From Woeseiaceae bacterium (lineage in GTDB: Bacteria > Pseudomonadota > Gammaproteobacteria > Steroidobacterales > Woeseiaceae), in assembly GCA_028227395.1 (NCBI GenBank), contig JAOIZZ010000009.1, positions 1 through 50,893 of the forward strand: a stretch of DNA of 50,893 nt, given 5' to 3'. A program made the position numbers and the translations under genes. A model generated the notes under the pieces. The model was not told the DNA's origin. It searched no databases and saw only the letters and a list, made by a program, of their open reading frames with translations. Positions 32,449-40,934 of the stretch are shown here, piece by piece. Numbering within the stretch: the first letter of the stretch is position 1; each line of letters begins with the position of its first letter.

Positions 32449-34115
32449 TGCTCAAATCTCTTCAAGCTAAAAACTTTGCCATTATTGATGAGATAGATAT
32501 CGTCTTTAATGAAGGTATGATTGTCCTCACTGGAGAGACTGGTGCTGGTAAATCAATCCTTGTTGATGCATTGAGCCTTGTATTGGGAGAACGTGGAGGC
32601 TCAAATCTAATAAGAGATAGTGATAAAAGAGCTGAGTTTTCGGCTGAATTTGTCATTGATAAACACAAAAGAGCAAAATTATGGTTATCGGACCAATCTT
32701 TGGATGATAATGATGATTGTGTTTTAAGACGCATTGTTAACCCTGATGGACGGTCACGCGCTTTTATTAACGGCAATCAAGTTAACCTCCAAACCCTCAA
32801 GTCTCTTGGTGAGTTACTGGTCGATATTCATGGTCAACACTTCCATCAATCATTAGGAAAAACAGAAGTACAAAGAGAATTGATTGATCATTTTGGCGAT
32901 CTTTTGTCTTTAAAAAATAAAATCAACGCTACTTTCAACAGCTGGAATACATTGACAAAAAAGCTGCGGTCTAGCCAACAAATTGCAAAAGATCGTGATG
33001 CACGTGCCGATCTTTTAGATTTTCAGTTTCAAGAATTAAATACCTTAGATTTAAAGAATGATGAGTACGATTCGATCACATTGGAATTCAGCAAAATACA
33101 TAATATAGAAAAACTCAATAATGGCATCAATCTGATTCTGAATAACCTTCAAGATTCAGAAATCACAAATGCTGAAAGTCTGATCAATAATTCGGTAAAA
33201 TCTTTAGATTCGTTGATAGAATTTGATCACGCATTAAATGAAGCAAAAACTCTCCTGGAAGGGGCTGCTATCCAATCATCTGAAGCAGCAGACTATCTTC
33301 GTCGATATTATTCTTCAATTGAATTTGATCCTGAGAAAAACCGGGAACTTGATGAGCGAATTAATAACATTAAGTCCATAGCTAGAAAACATAGAGTTGA
33401 ACCAACCGAACTTCATGAAGTTTTCGAAAAAATAAAAATTGAACTTGATGATTTAAAAGACAGTGAGGCAAGTCAAAAAAATCTAAACAAAGACATAGAA
33501 AACGCACGCAATGATTATATGATATTAGCTAAGAAACTAAGTGACTCCAGAGTAATCAGTGCAAAAAAACTCTCAAGTGCTGTAACAAAAGCGATGTCAA
33601 GCTTAGGTATGCCTGATGGGAAATTTGATATTAATGTAACGCAAAATGATACTATTTCATCTCATGGTTTGGACGATATAAACTTCCTTATTAGTGCAAA
33701 CCCCGGTCAACCGCCCCAATCAATTGCGAAGATTGCATCAGGTGGAGAATTGTCAAGAATGAGTTTAGCGATTCAAGTTATAGCCAGCGAGGGTAACTAT
33801 ATCCCAACAATGGTTTTTGATGAGGTGGACAGTGGTGTAGGTGGTGCAGTCGCTGAAATGGTAGGGAGAAGACTTAGTGAATTAGGCTCAAAAAGACAAG
33901 TCCTTTGCGTAACTCATCTCCCTCAAGTTGCAAGTCAGGCTGATTCTCATTTTAGGATTAATAAGTTAAGTGATGGGAAATCTACTAAGGTTCATGTGAC
34001 TCCACTAAATTACGATTCGCGCATTGAAGAAATAGCAAGAATGCTTGGTGGTATAAAAGTCACAGAACGAACTCGTGAACATGCATCCGAGATGCTTTCG
34101 GCTAAAAATAATTAA
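32448..34115 (+). CDS. recN: DNA repair protein RecN
   Basis: SMC-like ATPase acting in double-strand break repair. Walker A GETGAGKS is at residues 29-36; two long coiled-coil stretches occupy roughly residues 155-380; the ABC signature ASGGELSRMSLA and Walker B MVFDEVDSGVGG lie near the C-terminus, followed by VLCVTHLPQVA. At 555 residues it is full length. It overlaps nadK by one base and converges on fur with a 40-nt gap in which no clear terminator is seen. Confidence 0.97.
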   Translation: MLKSLQAKNFAIIDEIDIVFNEGMIVLTGETGAGKSILVDALSLVLGERGGSNLIRDSDKRAEFSAEFVIDKHKRAKLWLSDQSLDDNDDCVLRRIVNPDGRSRAFINGNQVNLQTLKSLGELLVDIHGQHFHQSLGKTEVQRELIDHFGDLLSLKNKINATFNSWNTLTKKLRSSQQIAKDRDARADLLDFQFQELNTLDLKNDEYDSITLEFSKIHNIEKLNNGINLILNNLQDSEITNAESLINNSVKSLDSLIEFDHALNEAKTLLEGAAIQSSEAADYLRRYYSSIEFDPEKNRELDERINNIKSIARKHRVEPTELHEVFEKIKIELDDLKDSEASQKNLNKDIENARNDYMILAKKLSDSRVISAKKLSSAVTKAMSSLGMPDGKFDINVTQNDTISSHGLDDINFLISANPGQPPQSIAKIASGGELSRMSLAIQVIASEGNYIPTMVFDEVDSGVGGAVAEMVGRRLSELGSKRQVLCVTHLPQVASQADSHFRINKLSDGKSTKVHVTPLNYDSRIEEIARMLGGIKVTERTREHASEMLSAKNN

Positions 34116-34155
34116 TATTCGTTTAAGAGACGGATCCTTGGTTAAAGTTGTTTGG

Positions 34156-34566
34156 TTATTTAAGAGGCTTCACATAGAGCACTAAACTATGATCTATTAA
34201 CTCGAAATTATGCTTCGCTGCAATCTCCTTTTGTAAGCGCTCAATCTCGTCATTTGTAAATTCAATAACATTTCCAGTTTCCACACAAACCATATGATCA
34301 TGATGGCTTTCATCATTAACCTCAAAAACTGAATGGCCACCCTCGAAGTTATGTCGCACAACCATCCCAGCAGATTCAAACTGAGTCAAAACTCGATATA
34401 CTGTAGCGAGGCCAATATCTTCACCTGTATCTAAAGTTTCCTTATAAATATCCTCCGCACTCATATGCATATCTGAGTTTTGAGTTCTCATCAAAATTTC
34501 GAGAATCTTTAAACGAGGTAAGGTAACTTTTAACCCAGCCTTTTTTAATTCTTGACGTTGTTCCAT
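34156..34566 (-). CDS. fur: Ferric uptake regulator Fur
   Basis: Iron-responsive repressor. The 136-residue protein has an N-terminal winged helix (HMSAEDIYKETLDTGEDIGLATVYRV, motif core GLATVYRVLTQFE) and a C-terminal dimerisation domain with the metal-binding HHDHMVC. The second cysteine of the E. coli CxxC zinc site is absent (CVET), as in Pseudomonas-type Fur, so loss of that structural zinc site is not evidence of decay. It is divergent from bamE. Confidence 0.95.
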   Translation of the reverse strand: MEQRQELKKAGLKVTLPRLKILEILMRTQNSDMHMSAEDIYKETLDTGEDIGLATVYRVLTQFESAGMVVRHNFEGGHSVFEVNDESHHDHMVCVETGNVIEFTNDEIERLQKEIAAKHNFELIDHSLVLYVKPLK

Positions 34567-34716
34567 ATAATTAACCCCTACATTTCAAAAAAATACTCTA
34601 AAATAATTAACTGCATACTAACATTTATTATGTACCAAAAAGATATATCGTCCAAATATCAAAAAAAATATAGGATTCACTAGTCTAAAATCACCTTATC
34701 AGTTAATCTCTCGGTC

Positions 34717-35040
34717 ATGACAAAATTAAAATCCTATCTCCTCATTATATTAATCATGCTGTCTTCCGCTTGTGTTTATCAGGCTAATGTTGCACAAGGT
34801 AATTTTATTGAAGATAAATATCTTGATCAAATCGAGGTAGGGATGACCAAGAATCAAGTACGCTTTCTCATGGGTACACCAATGATAGATGATCCTTTTC
34901 ATGAAAATCGTTGGGATTACGTTTATTACCTCACAATTGGTCGTGATAAAGCGCTTGTTAAAAAATGGGTATCGGTTCTTTTTCAAGATAATAAAGTTTC
35001 AAAAATTGATAAAAATCTAGATCTCAATCCAAATCTATAA
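34717..35040 (+). CDS. bamE: Outer membrane protein assembly factor BamE (SmpA)
   Basis: Small lipoprotein of the BAM complex that inserts beta-barrel proteins into the outer membrane. A hydrophobic signal sequence ends in the lipobox LSSAC, placing the acylated cysteine near residue 19; the mature part has the SmpA/OmlA motif VGMTKNQVRFLMGTPMIDDPFHENRWDYVYY (core GMTKNQVRFLMGTP). It totals 107 residues. Its 3' end overlaps the 3' end of the convergent rnfH by 17 nt. Confidence 0.94.
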   Translation: MTKLKSYLLIILIMLSSACVYQANVAQGNFIEDKYLDQIEVGMTKNQVRFLMGTPMIDDPFHENRWDYVYYLTIGRDKALVKKWVSVLFQDNKVSKIDKNLDLNPNL

Positions 35041-35350
35041 GCGTATTTTTCTGGCTCATTGATTTTCCCAGTAAAGCTAATTCTCTCCTCTTATCCTTAG
35101 GGTCACAGCTGAGGTGACGATATAGCTCAATTCGATCTCCGTCTTCAATGAGCGTTGAACGCTCTTTAGCTTCCCCCCAGATGCCAACTGGGCATGTCTC
35201 TAACATCTCAGAACGGTAAATTTCTTTTATGCCAGATTTATTTATAACACCCTCAATACTTGAGTCAATGGGCACCTCTAATTGAATAATTGTTTGCTCT
35301 CCTGTCAACGCAAAGACCACCTCTACTTTAAGATTCTGCAGTTTAGTCAT
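35024..35350 (-). CDS. rnfH: RnfH family ubiquitin-like protein
   Basis: Small beta-grasp protein of the UPF0125/RnfH family; its biochemical role is not established. The 108-residue protein carries the conserved VGIWGEAKERSTLIEDGDRIELYRHL region followed by DPKDKRRE. The ATG overlaps the ratA stop by 8 nt, so the pair is co-translated; the ratA-rnfH pairing is standard in gammaproteobacteria. The 3' end overlaps bamE on the opposite strand. Confidence 0.9.
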   Translation of the reverse strand: MTKLQNLKVEVVFALTGEQTIIQLEVPIDSSIEGVINKSGIKEIYRSEMLETCPVGIWGEAKERSTLIEDGDRIELYRHLSCDPKDKRRELALLGKSMSQKNTLIDLD

Positions 35351-35774
35351 ATACTTCTTGTGCTCTCATGACAAACGCATTCACCAGATCATCGCAAATA
35401 GATTCAAAAAACGGTCCTAAAGACATATCCAAAATGGAGTTTCTAAATTTAAAATTAAGTTCGAATTGAATTTTACTGCCACCGCTACCTAAATCTTTGA
35501 ATTTCCATCCTCCCTCAAAAAAACTAAAAGGGCCGTCCTGAAGAAGTAAGTCAATTGATTCAAATTGAGTGATGGTGTTTAAGGTTGTGAATTTCGAGCT
35601 AATTCCACCCTTGCTTAGTTCAATCGTAGCACTGACATTTTTATCAGAACGCTCATGAATAACGGTCCCTGTACACCAAGGAAGAAAACTAGCATACGAA
35701 GCAATATCATCCACCAAGGAAAACATTTGCTCTGAGGTATAGCCAATATAGGCACTTCTTTTGACTTTTCGCAT
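35343..35774 (-). CDS. ratA: RatA family START-like protein (coenzyme Q-binding type)
   Basis: SRPBCC/START-fold protein related to the COQ10 lipid-binding family; in E. coli the homologue was reported to inhibit 70S ribosome association. Typical segments are MFSLVDDIASYASFLPWC near the N-terminus, ISSKFTTLNTI, and the C-terminal amphipathic helix. The frame is open to a TTG at 35777, but the adjacent ATG at 35774 is the likelier start (143 residues). Its true role, quinone handling or translation, cannot be decided from sequence. Confidence 0.88.
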   Translation of the reverse strand: MRKVKRSAYIGYTSEQMFSLVDDIASYASFLPWCTGTVIHERSDKNVSATIELSKGGISSKFTTLNTITQFESIDLLLQDGPFSFFEGGWKFKDLGSGGSKIQFELNFKFRNSILDMSLGPFFESICDDLVNAFVMRAQEVYD

Positions 35775-35805
35775 CAATATATCTCAGAAAAAAATTTTAA
35801 TTATG

Positions 35806-37179
35806 TTAAATCCAACCTATTGCTTGTAAAAAAATAACTAAAATTGCGATAGGGGCAAAATACCTTGCTAGTAGCTGCCATATTTTATAAACCACTCCAT
35901 GCCCATCCAACTCTTCAGAGCTAGAATTTTTACTCATCACCCAGGCTGCGAAGATAGTTATAAATACGGCACTCATCGGAAGCATGATATTACTAGTGAT
36001 GAAATCTACATTCTCATATATAGTTCCTTGGAAGAATTTAAATTCTGATAACAAGTTATCTGATAATGCTGTACCTAATCCAAAGAACCAAATCAATGAA
36101 GCGATAATAGCTGAGGATTTTTTTCTATTATAATTTGTGCTTTCAACCATCCATGCAACAGCAGGTTCCATTAAGCCCAAAGCAGATGTAAGTGCTGCAA
36201 AAGCTAATAATACAAAAAAAATAGTCGCTAAAAATACACCTGCTTGCATTTGGCCAAATACAAGCGGTAGTGTTTTAAAGACTAGATCAGGCCCTTCACC
36301 TGGGTTCAAACCATTTGCAAAAACCAAGGGAAAAATAACCAATCCAGAAAGGACCGCTATACCTGTATCTGCAACTACAACTGATACAGCGGCATTCGTT
36401 ATGGATGTTTCTTGAGGCAGATAGGCGCCGTAAGCCATAATCGCTCCCATTCCAATACTCAATGTGAAGCAAGCTAGCCCCATAGCAGTCAATACTCCAT
36501 CCCAACTTAAAGCGGCAAAATTAGGCGTAAACATAAAGGATACACCTTCAGAAAATGACCCAGAAGTTAAGGAGTAGTATAATAAAACAAAAAGCAGAAA
36601 TAATAGAGCAGGCATCAAAAATTTAACTGCCACTTCAAGCCCTTTGACACCTCTTGAAATAACAAAGAAATTCAAAAACATAAAAAAGGTATGTGCCGAG
36701 ATAACTGCAGCAGGATTACTGACAAAATCATCAAATAAATCAGCAATTAAAGTCGCATCGGCTCCAGTAAATTGACCAGATATAGCTTTTGGTATGTAAG
36801 TTAGTGTCCATCCAGCAATGACGCTGTAATACGATAAGATTAGCATTGCAGTGATTACACCTAATGCTCCAAGCCATTTCCAATGTTTAGAGCCGCCCTC
36901 TTCCTCGCCCAATAATGCCATGGTTGCAACAGGATTTCGTCGCCCTCTTCTACCGATTAGTATTTCTGACATCATGACTGGCATACCAATCAAAAAGACG
37001 AACAATAAATAGACCAATACGAAGGCACCACCACCATTTTGGCCAGCCATGTAGGGAAATTTCCATATATTTCCTAAGCCAACTGCAGACCCTGTAACCG
37101 CCATGATAAAAGCCAAGCGAGATGACCAATTTCCATGGAGTGATTGGCGTTCCTGATTAGAGTTATCACTACTAAGCAT
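35806..37179 (-). CDS. Sodium-dependent transporter of the NSS (SNF) family
   Basis: Predicted inner-membrane Na+:amino acid (or amine) symporter with a LeuT fold. The 457-residue protein has about 11-12 hydrophobic helices. TM1 carries the Na+-site signature AVTGSAVGLGNIWKFPYMAGQNGGGAF, of which GLGNIWKFPY is diagnostic. The substrate is unknown. It sits between ratA and smpB, which are normally direct divergent neighbours, so it appears to be an insertion into that conserved pair. Confidence 0.9.
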   Translation of the reverse strand: MLSSDNSNQERQSLHGNWSSRLAFIMAVTGSAVGLGNIWKFPYMAGQNGGGAFVLVYLLFVFLIGMPVMMSEILIGRRGRRNPVATMALLGEEEGGSKHWKWLGALGVITAMLILSYYSVIAGWTLTYIPKAISGQFTGADATLIADLFDDFVSNPAAVISAHTFFMFLNFFVISRGVKGLEVAVKFLMPALLFLLFVLLYYSLTSGSFSEGVSFMFTPNFAALSWDGVLTAMGLACFTLSIGMGAIMAYGAYLPQETSITNAAVSVVVADTGIAVLSGLVIFPLVFANGLNPGEGPDLVFKTLPLVFGQMQAGVFLATIFFVLLAFAALTSALGLMEPAVAWMVESTNYNRKKSSAIIASLIWFFGLGTALSDNLLSEFKFFQGTIYENVDFITSNIMLPMSAVFITIFAAWVMSKNSSSEELDGHGVVYKIWQLLARYFAPIAILVIFLQAIGWI

Positions 37180-37293
37180 TATTGTTCCTTTTATAAAAAT
37201 TAATAGTCTTGAAGTTTGGATTAAATTCGAGCCCCTTACAACACCAATTACTCACATTTTTTTGAGTATAGGCTTATACTATATATTACTCAT

Positions 37294-37776
37294 ATGAATA
37301 AGAATCAAAAACCAGTAAAGAAAACCTCACTAATAGCTCAAAATAAAAGAGCACGGCATGACTATCATATTCAAGAAACTATTGAGGCTGGTATGCAGCT
37401 AGAAGGATGGGAGGTAAAAAGCTTAAGAGAAGGCCGCTCTCAATTGACAGAAGGTTATGTCAATATTAAACATGGAGAAGCATGGCTAGTTGGGACTCAT
37501 ATCTCCCCACTCAATACAGTATCAACTCATTACACCCCTGACCCAAAAAGAGCACGAAAACTTCTGCTCAATAAATTTGAGATTAATAGTTTGCTAGGCT
37601 CTGTAGATCGAAAAGGTTATACGCTGGTCCCATTAAAACTCTATTGGAAGCGCGGAAATGTAAAATTAGAGATTGGCTTAGGAAAAGGAAAACAACTACA
37701 TGATAAGCGCCATACTTTAAAAGAGAAAGACTGGTCAAGACAGAAAGATAGAATGATGAAAAATATAAATCTATAA
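37294..37776 (+). CDS. smpB: SsrA-binding protein SmpB
   Basis: Binds the tRNA-like domain of tmRNA and places it in stalled ribosomes during trans-translation. The 160-residue protein has [31 protein letters not shown], the RARKLLL segment, and a basic C-terminal tail ([18 protein letters not shown]). Its RNA partner ssrA begins 174 nt downstream on the same strand. The intervening segment is AT-rich and shows no other gene. Confidence 0.97.
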   Translation: MNKNQKPVKKTSLIAQNKRARHDYHIQETIEAGMQLEGWEVKSLREGRSQLTEGYVNIKHGEAWLVGTHISPLNTVSTHYTPDPKRARKLLLNKFEINSLLGSVDRKGYTLVPLKLYWKRGNVKLEIGLGKGKQLHDKRHTLKEKDWSRQKDRMMKNINL

Positions 37777-37950
37777 TAATCAATAATTTAATTAATATTA
37801 TTAGCGTATAAAATTCATAATATCACCTCTAAATTAAAATCATATCAAACTCAATTAAGCTAAAATCACTTAGTTGAAGTAACTGTTTTTTTTATTTTTT
37901 ACAAAAACGCCGTAAACTAGTTGTTGTAACATGGATAAGATTTACATCTA

Positions 37951-38312
37951 GGGGGCGACATGGCTTCGACGTGGGTCGCGAAACTCTGAGTGCATGCCGA
38001 GGAACAGATTACCTCGTTAATCCATCTGTAAAACCTATAGTTGCCAACGACGACAACTACGCACTAGCTGCTTAAGAACCAGCTCAGTGTCTTCTGCCCG
38101 GTTAGTGCCTGTACGTCCGGATCCCAGGAGTCACTTTTACAGGATCGCAGATTGAATGTGTTTAGGATTCAATTTACTAAAACTTTACTAAACTGGTATC
38201 AAGTTTTCCCTTTCTGTTAGGTAGCTTGATATAAGATTATTAACAGAATAAGCATGTAGACCTCGGTGCGGAGGGCTTGCGGACGCGGGTTCGATTCCCG
38301 CCGCCTCCACCA
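37951..38312 (+). ncRNA. ssrA: Transfer-messenger RNA (tmRNA)
   Basis: One-piece tmRNA of 362 nt with encoded CCA. The 5' GGGGGCG pairs with the 3' CGCCTCC, including the G3-U alanine identity wobble, and the T-arm GCGGGTTCGATTCCCGC is present. The resume codon GCC starts the tag reading frame at 38043; it encodes ANDDNYALAA and ends with TAA at 38073-38075, differing from the E. coli tag (ANDENYALAA) only at the fourth residue. It adds a degradation tag to nascent chains on stalled ribosomes. smpB lies immediately upstream. Confidence 0.98.
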
Positions 38313-38323
38313 TCTCAAGAGAT

Positions 38324-38354
38324 AGCCCCTATAATACGTGGGGCTCTTTTTTTT
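38324..38354 (+). terminator. Intrinsic terminator of ssrA
   Basis: AGCCCC (38324-38329) pairs with GGGGCT (38340-38345) around a 10-nt loop and is followed by C and eight T residues. It begins 12 nt after the tmRNA CCA end, the expected position. Confidence 0.9.
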
Positions 38355-38392
38355 GAGATCAAGTAATTTTAATGTAAGGGTGGATAGTTAAG

Positions 38393-39550
38393 TTGAAAAA
38401 TATCGTAATTGTGGGAGCAAGTCATGCAGCTATTGAGACAATTGTTAGTCTCCGTAAGTTAGGTTGGCGTGATGATATCACACTTATTGGTAATGAAGAT
38501 TCCCTTCCTTATCAGCGTCCACCTCTATCAAAAGGGTATCTAAAAGGAGAGGTAAATTCTGAAAAAATGGCACTCAGACCATCTAATTTTTATCAAAAAT
38601 CATCAGTCAATTTATTGCTCGGTCGTGAAGTAATCGAAATAGACAGAAAATCTAAACTGGTTAAATTAGATAATGGTAAACATATTAATTATGAAAAACT
38701 AATTCTCGCAACCGGGACTCGACCTAAAAAATTAGCTATCAAGGGTAGTGAATTGGATCAAATTAATTATTTACGAACGCTTAACGATGTTGACCGTATT
38801 AAAGAGATCGTAAAGAAAGATACAAATATCCTGATTGTTGGGGCCGGGTATATCGGTTTAGAAGTGGCTGCTTCTGCCATCAAACATCAAGCAACAGTAA
38901 CTGTAATTGAAAATATGGACCGTGTTCTTGCCCGTGTGACTGGCAAGGAAATTTCTGATTTTTATCAAAAAATTCATGCTGAAAAAGGTGTTGATATCCA
39001 GCTAGGTATTTCAATATTAGAATTTGATCGACATAAAGGTAAATGCCTCGCTCTACTCGATAACGGACAGAAATTGAACTTTGATTGCGTCGTTATAGGA
39101 ATTGGAGTTGAGCCTAACTCTGAACTGGCTGAAAGCGCAGGCATAAAATGCCATAACGGGATTCTCGTGAATGAATATACCCAGACTAATGATTTGGATA
39201 TCCATGCTATTGGTGATTGTAGTAATCATCCTAGTTTTATTTATAACACACGTATTCGTTTAGAGTCAGTCCCAAATGCCATTGGCCAGGCTAAAACAGC
39301 AGCAAATTATATTTGTGGCACCAAACAACCTTATAACCAAGTTCCCTGGTTCTGGTCTGACCAATATGATACTAAACTTCAATCAGCCGGTCTTGCTCAT
39401 GATTATGATAAAACTCAAATAAATGGTGACATTACGAGTAAAAAATTTACAGTCGCCTATTTCAAGCAAGAACGTTTGGTTGCATTAGATGCTATAAATT
39501 CCCCAAAAGAATTTATGGCTGCAAAAAAAATCATCGCTTCATCTGTTTAA
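38393..39550 (+). CDS. FAD-dependent ferredoxin/rubredoxin reductase of oxygenase type
   Basis: NAD(P)H:ferredoxin reductase resembling the reductase components of ring-hydroxylating dioxygenases and bacterial P450 systems. The 385-residue protein has an N-terminal FAD motif VIVGASHAAIE, the family motif LPYQRPPLSKGYL, a second Rossmann motif LIVGAGYIGLEVAASA, the FAD-contacting IHAIGDC, and a C-terminal VPWFWSDQYDTKLQSAG. The start is TTG with GGA eight bases upstream. No ferredoxin or oxygenase gene is adjacent, so its partner is unknown; it might serve a hydroxylase linked to the aromatic pathway downstream (inference). Confidence 0.85.
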   Translation: MKNIVIVGASHAAIETIVSLRKLGWRDDITLIGNEDSLPYQRPPLSKGYLKGEVNSEKMALRPSNFYQKSSVNLLLGREVIEIDRKSKLVKLDNGKHINYEKLILATGTRPKKLAIKGSELDQINYLRTLNDVDRIKEIVKKDTNILIVGAGYIGLEVAASAIKHQATVTVIENMDRVLARVTGKEISDFYQKIHAEKGVDIQLGISILEFDRHKGKCLALLDNGQKLNFDCVVIGIGVEPNSELAESAGIKCHNGILVNEYTQTNDLDIHAIGDCSNHPSFIYNTRIRLESVPNAIGQAKTAANYICGTKQPYNQVPWFWSDQYDTKLQSAGLAHDYDKTQINGDITSKKFTVAYFKQERLVALDAINSPKEFMAAKKIIASSV

Positions 39551-39627
39551 AAATATAGTTAATTTCTTGGTTCATTGTGTTAATTTTTAATCTTAGTTAT
39601 TAATTATATTTTTCTACTGGGATTTTT

Positions 39628-40914
39628 ATGGGTAAAAAAAATAAATCAACAATACATACAATTATCTTTATGGTTTTTTTATCGATTTTTTTTGTCGGTA
39701 CATTAACAGCCGAACAACTGGTAATTAAAGCTGGGTTTATACTAGACACAAAAACCGGTCAACTCCTCAAAGATAAAACCATCATAATAAAAGATAATCA
39801 GATTTTGGAAATCACTGATTCAATTCCTCCTGATACCACAATTATCGATTTATCTGATAGTTATCTTCTGCCTGGACTGATAGATATGCACACACATATC
39901 ATTGGTAACCTAAGCAAAGATTACTCATCTAACCTGTTCCAATCACCACATAGATCGACAATTGGTGGTGTTGTGAATGCAAAAAAAACACTAATGGCTG
40001 GATTTACATCAGTAAGGAATGTCGGTGCGCCAAACTTTATGGATGTAGCGCTAAGAAATGCTATCAATGCAGATGAGGTTCCCGGGCCTAGGATGTTTGT
40101 TTCAGGTCCTTCAATTGGAATTACGGGTGGTCATTGCGATAAAAATGAATTAAATCATGAATACGAACAATCCAGTGATGGTATAGCTGATGGCCCTTGG
40201 GAAGTACGTAAAATGGTTCGTCTTAACGCCAAATATGGTGTCGATTTAATCAAATTTTGTGCAACTGGAGGGGTCTTTTCGAAAGGAACAAAAGTCGGAT
40301 TAAGACAATATACTCTCGAAGAAATGGAGGCAATGGTTGATGAAGCTCACACTAGGGGGATAAGGATAGCAGCGCATGCTCATGGTACCGAAGGAATTGA
40401 ATATGCTATAAGAGCAGGAGTAGATTCAATTGAACATGCTAGCTTTCTTGACATCAAAACTGCTAAGCTCGCAAAAAAATATGGCGTCACATTAGTTATG
40501 GATATATTCAACACGGAATACACTTTAAGCCAAGGAAAGATCAATGGAATTCCAGAAGAAAATTTGAAAAAAGATTTGGAAACAGGCGAAAGACAACGAC
40601 AGAGTTTTTCACTAGCCGTAAAGCACGGAGTAAATTTAGTCTATGGAACAGATTCAGGTGTTTATCCACATGGAGAAAATGCAAAACAATTTTCACGAAT
40701 GGTCACCTATGGTATGTCCACTCTAGAGGCGATTCAATCTGCAACGATAGGCGCATCCGAGCTCTTAGGATTAAGTGAAAAAGTAGGTCAGATTAGTCCA
40801 GGCTTCTATGCCGATATAATTGCTGTTGATGATAATCCGTTAGTTCACCTTGAGACGCTTGAGAAAGTTACATTTGTAATGAAAAATGGGCAAGTTTTTA
40901 AAAATCCAAACTAA
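39628..40914 (+). CDS. Exported metal-dependent amidohydrolase (imidazolonepropionase-like/prolidase-like)
   Basis: Amidohydrolase-superfamily enzyme with a signal peptide (hydrophobic residues about 9-27, cleavage likely near LTA-EQ). Metal and catalytic residues are seen: H88xH90 in DMHTH, K209 (LIKFCATGG, the position carbamylated in relatives), H250 (AAHAHG), H270 (SIEHASF) and D342 (YGTDSG). It belongs to the branch that includes Xaa-Pro dipeptidases and related exported hydrolases of cyclic amides; the substrate cannot be assigned. It is followed closely by the serine hydrolase, likely co-transcribed. Confidence 0.85.
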   Translation: MGKKNKSTIHTIIFMVFLSIFFVGTLTAEQLVIKAGFILDTKTGQLLKDKTIIIKDNQILEITDSIPPDTTIIDLSDSYLLPGLIDMHTHIIGNLSKDYSSNLFQSPHRSTIGGVVNAKKTLMAGFTSVRNVGAPNFMDVALRNAINADEVPGPRMFVSGPSIGITGGHCDKNELNHEYEQSSDGIADGPWEVRKMVRLNAKYGVDLIKFCATGGVFSKGTKVGLRQYTLEEMEAMVDEAHTRGIRIAAHAHGTEGIEYAIRAGVDSIEHASFLDIKTAKLAKKYGVTLVMDIFNTEYTLSQGKINGIPEENLKKDLETGERQRQSFSLAVKHGVNLVYGTDSGVYPHGENAKQFSRMVTYGMSTLEAIQSATIGASELLGLSEKVGQISPGFYADIIAVDDNPLVHLETLEKVTFVMKNGQVFKNPN

Positions 40915-40934
40915 TATACATGGAATTAAATAAA

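Noticed and set aside
32462-32776. A 104-codon open frame on the minus strand inside recN
   Set aside because: It is a shadow of the recN Walker A region on the opposite strand, with no promoter or family match.
34156-34566. Fur lacking the second CxxC cysteine
   Set aside because: Pseudomonas-type Fur proteins lack it too, so it is not evidence of lost function.
37898-37941. Sigma-70 promoter for ssrA (TAAGAT near 37936)
   Set aside because: A -10-like TAAGAT lies about 10 nt before the RNA start, but no -35 is found at proper spacing, so it was not listed.
38280-38312. Attachment site at the ssrA 3' end
   Set aside because: No second copy of the tmRNA 3' sequence and no integrase gene were found in the window, so no att site is called.
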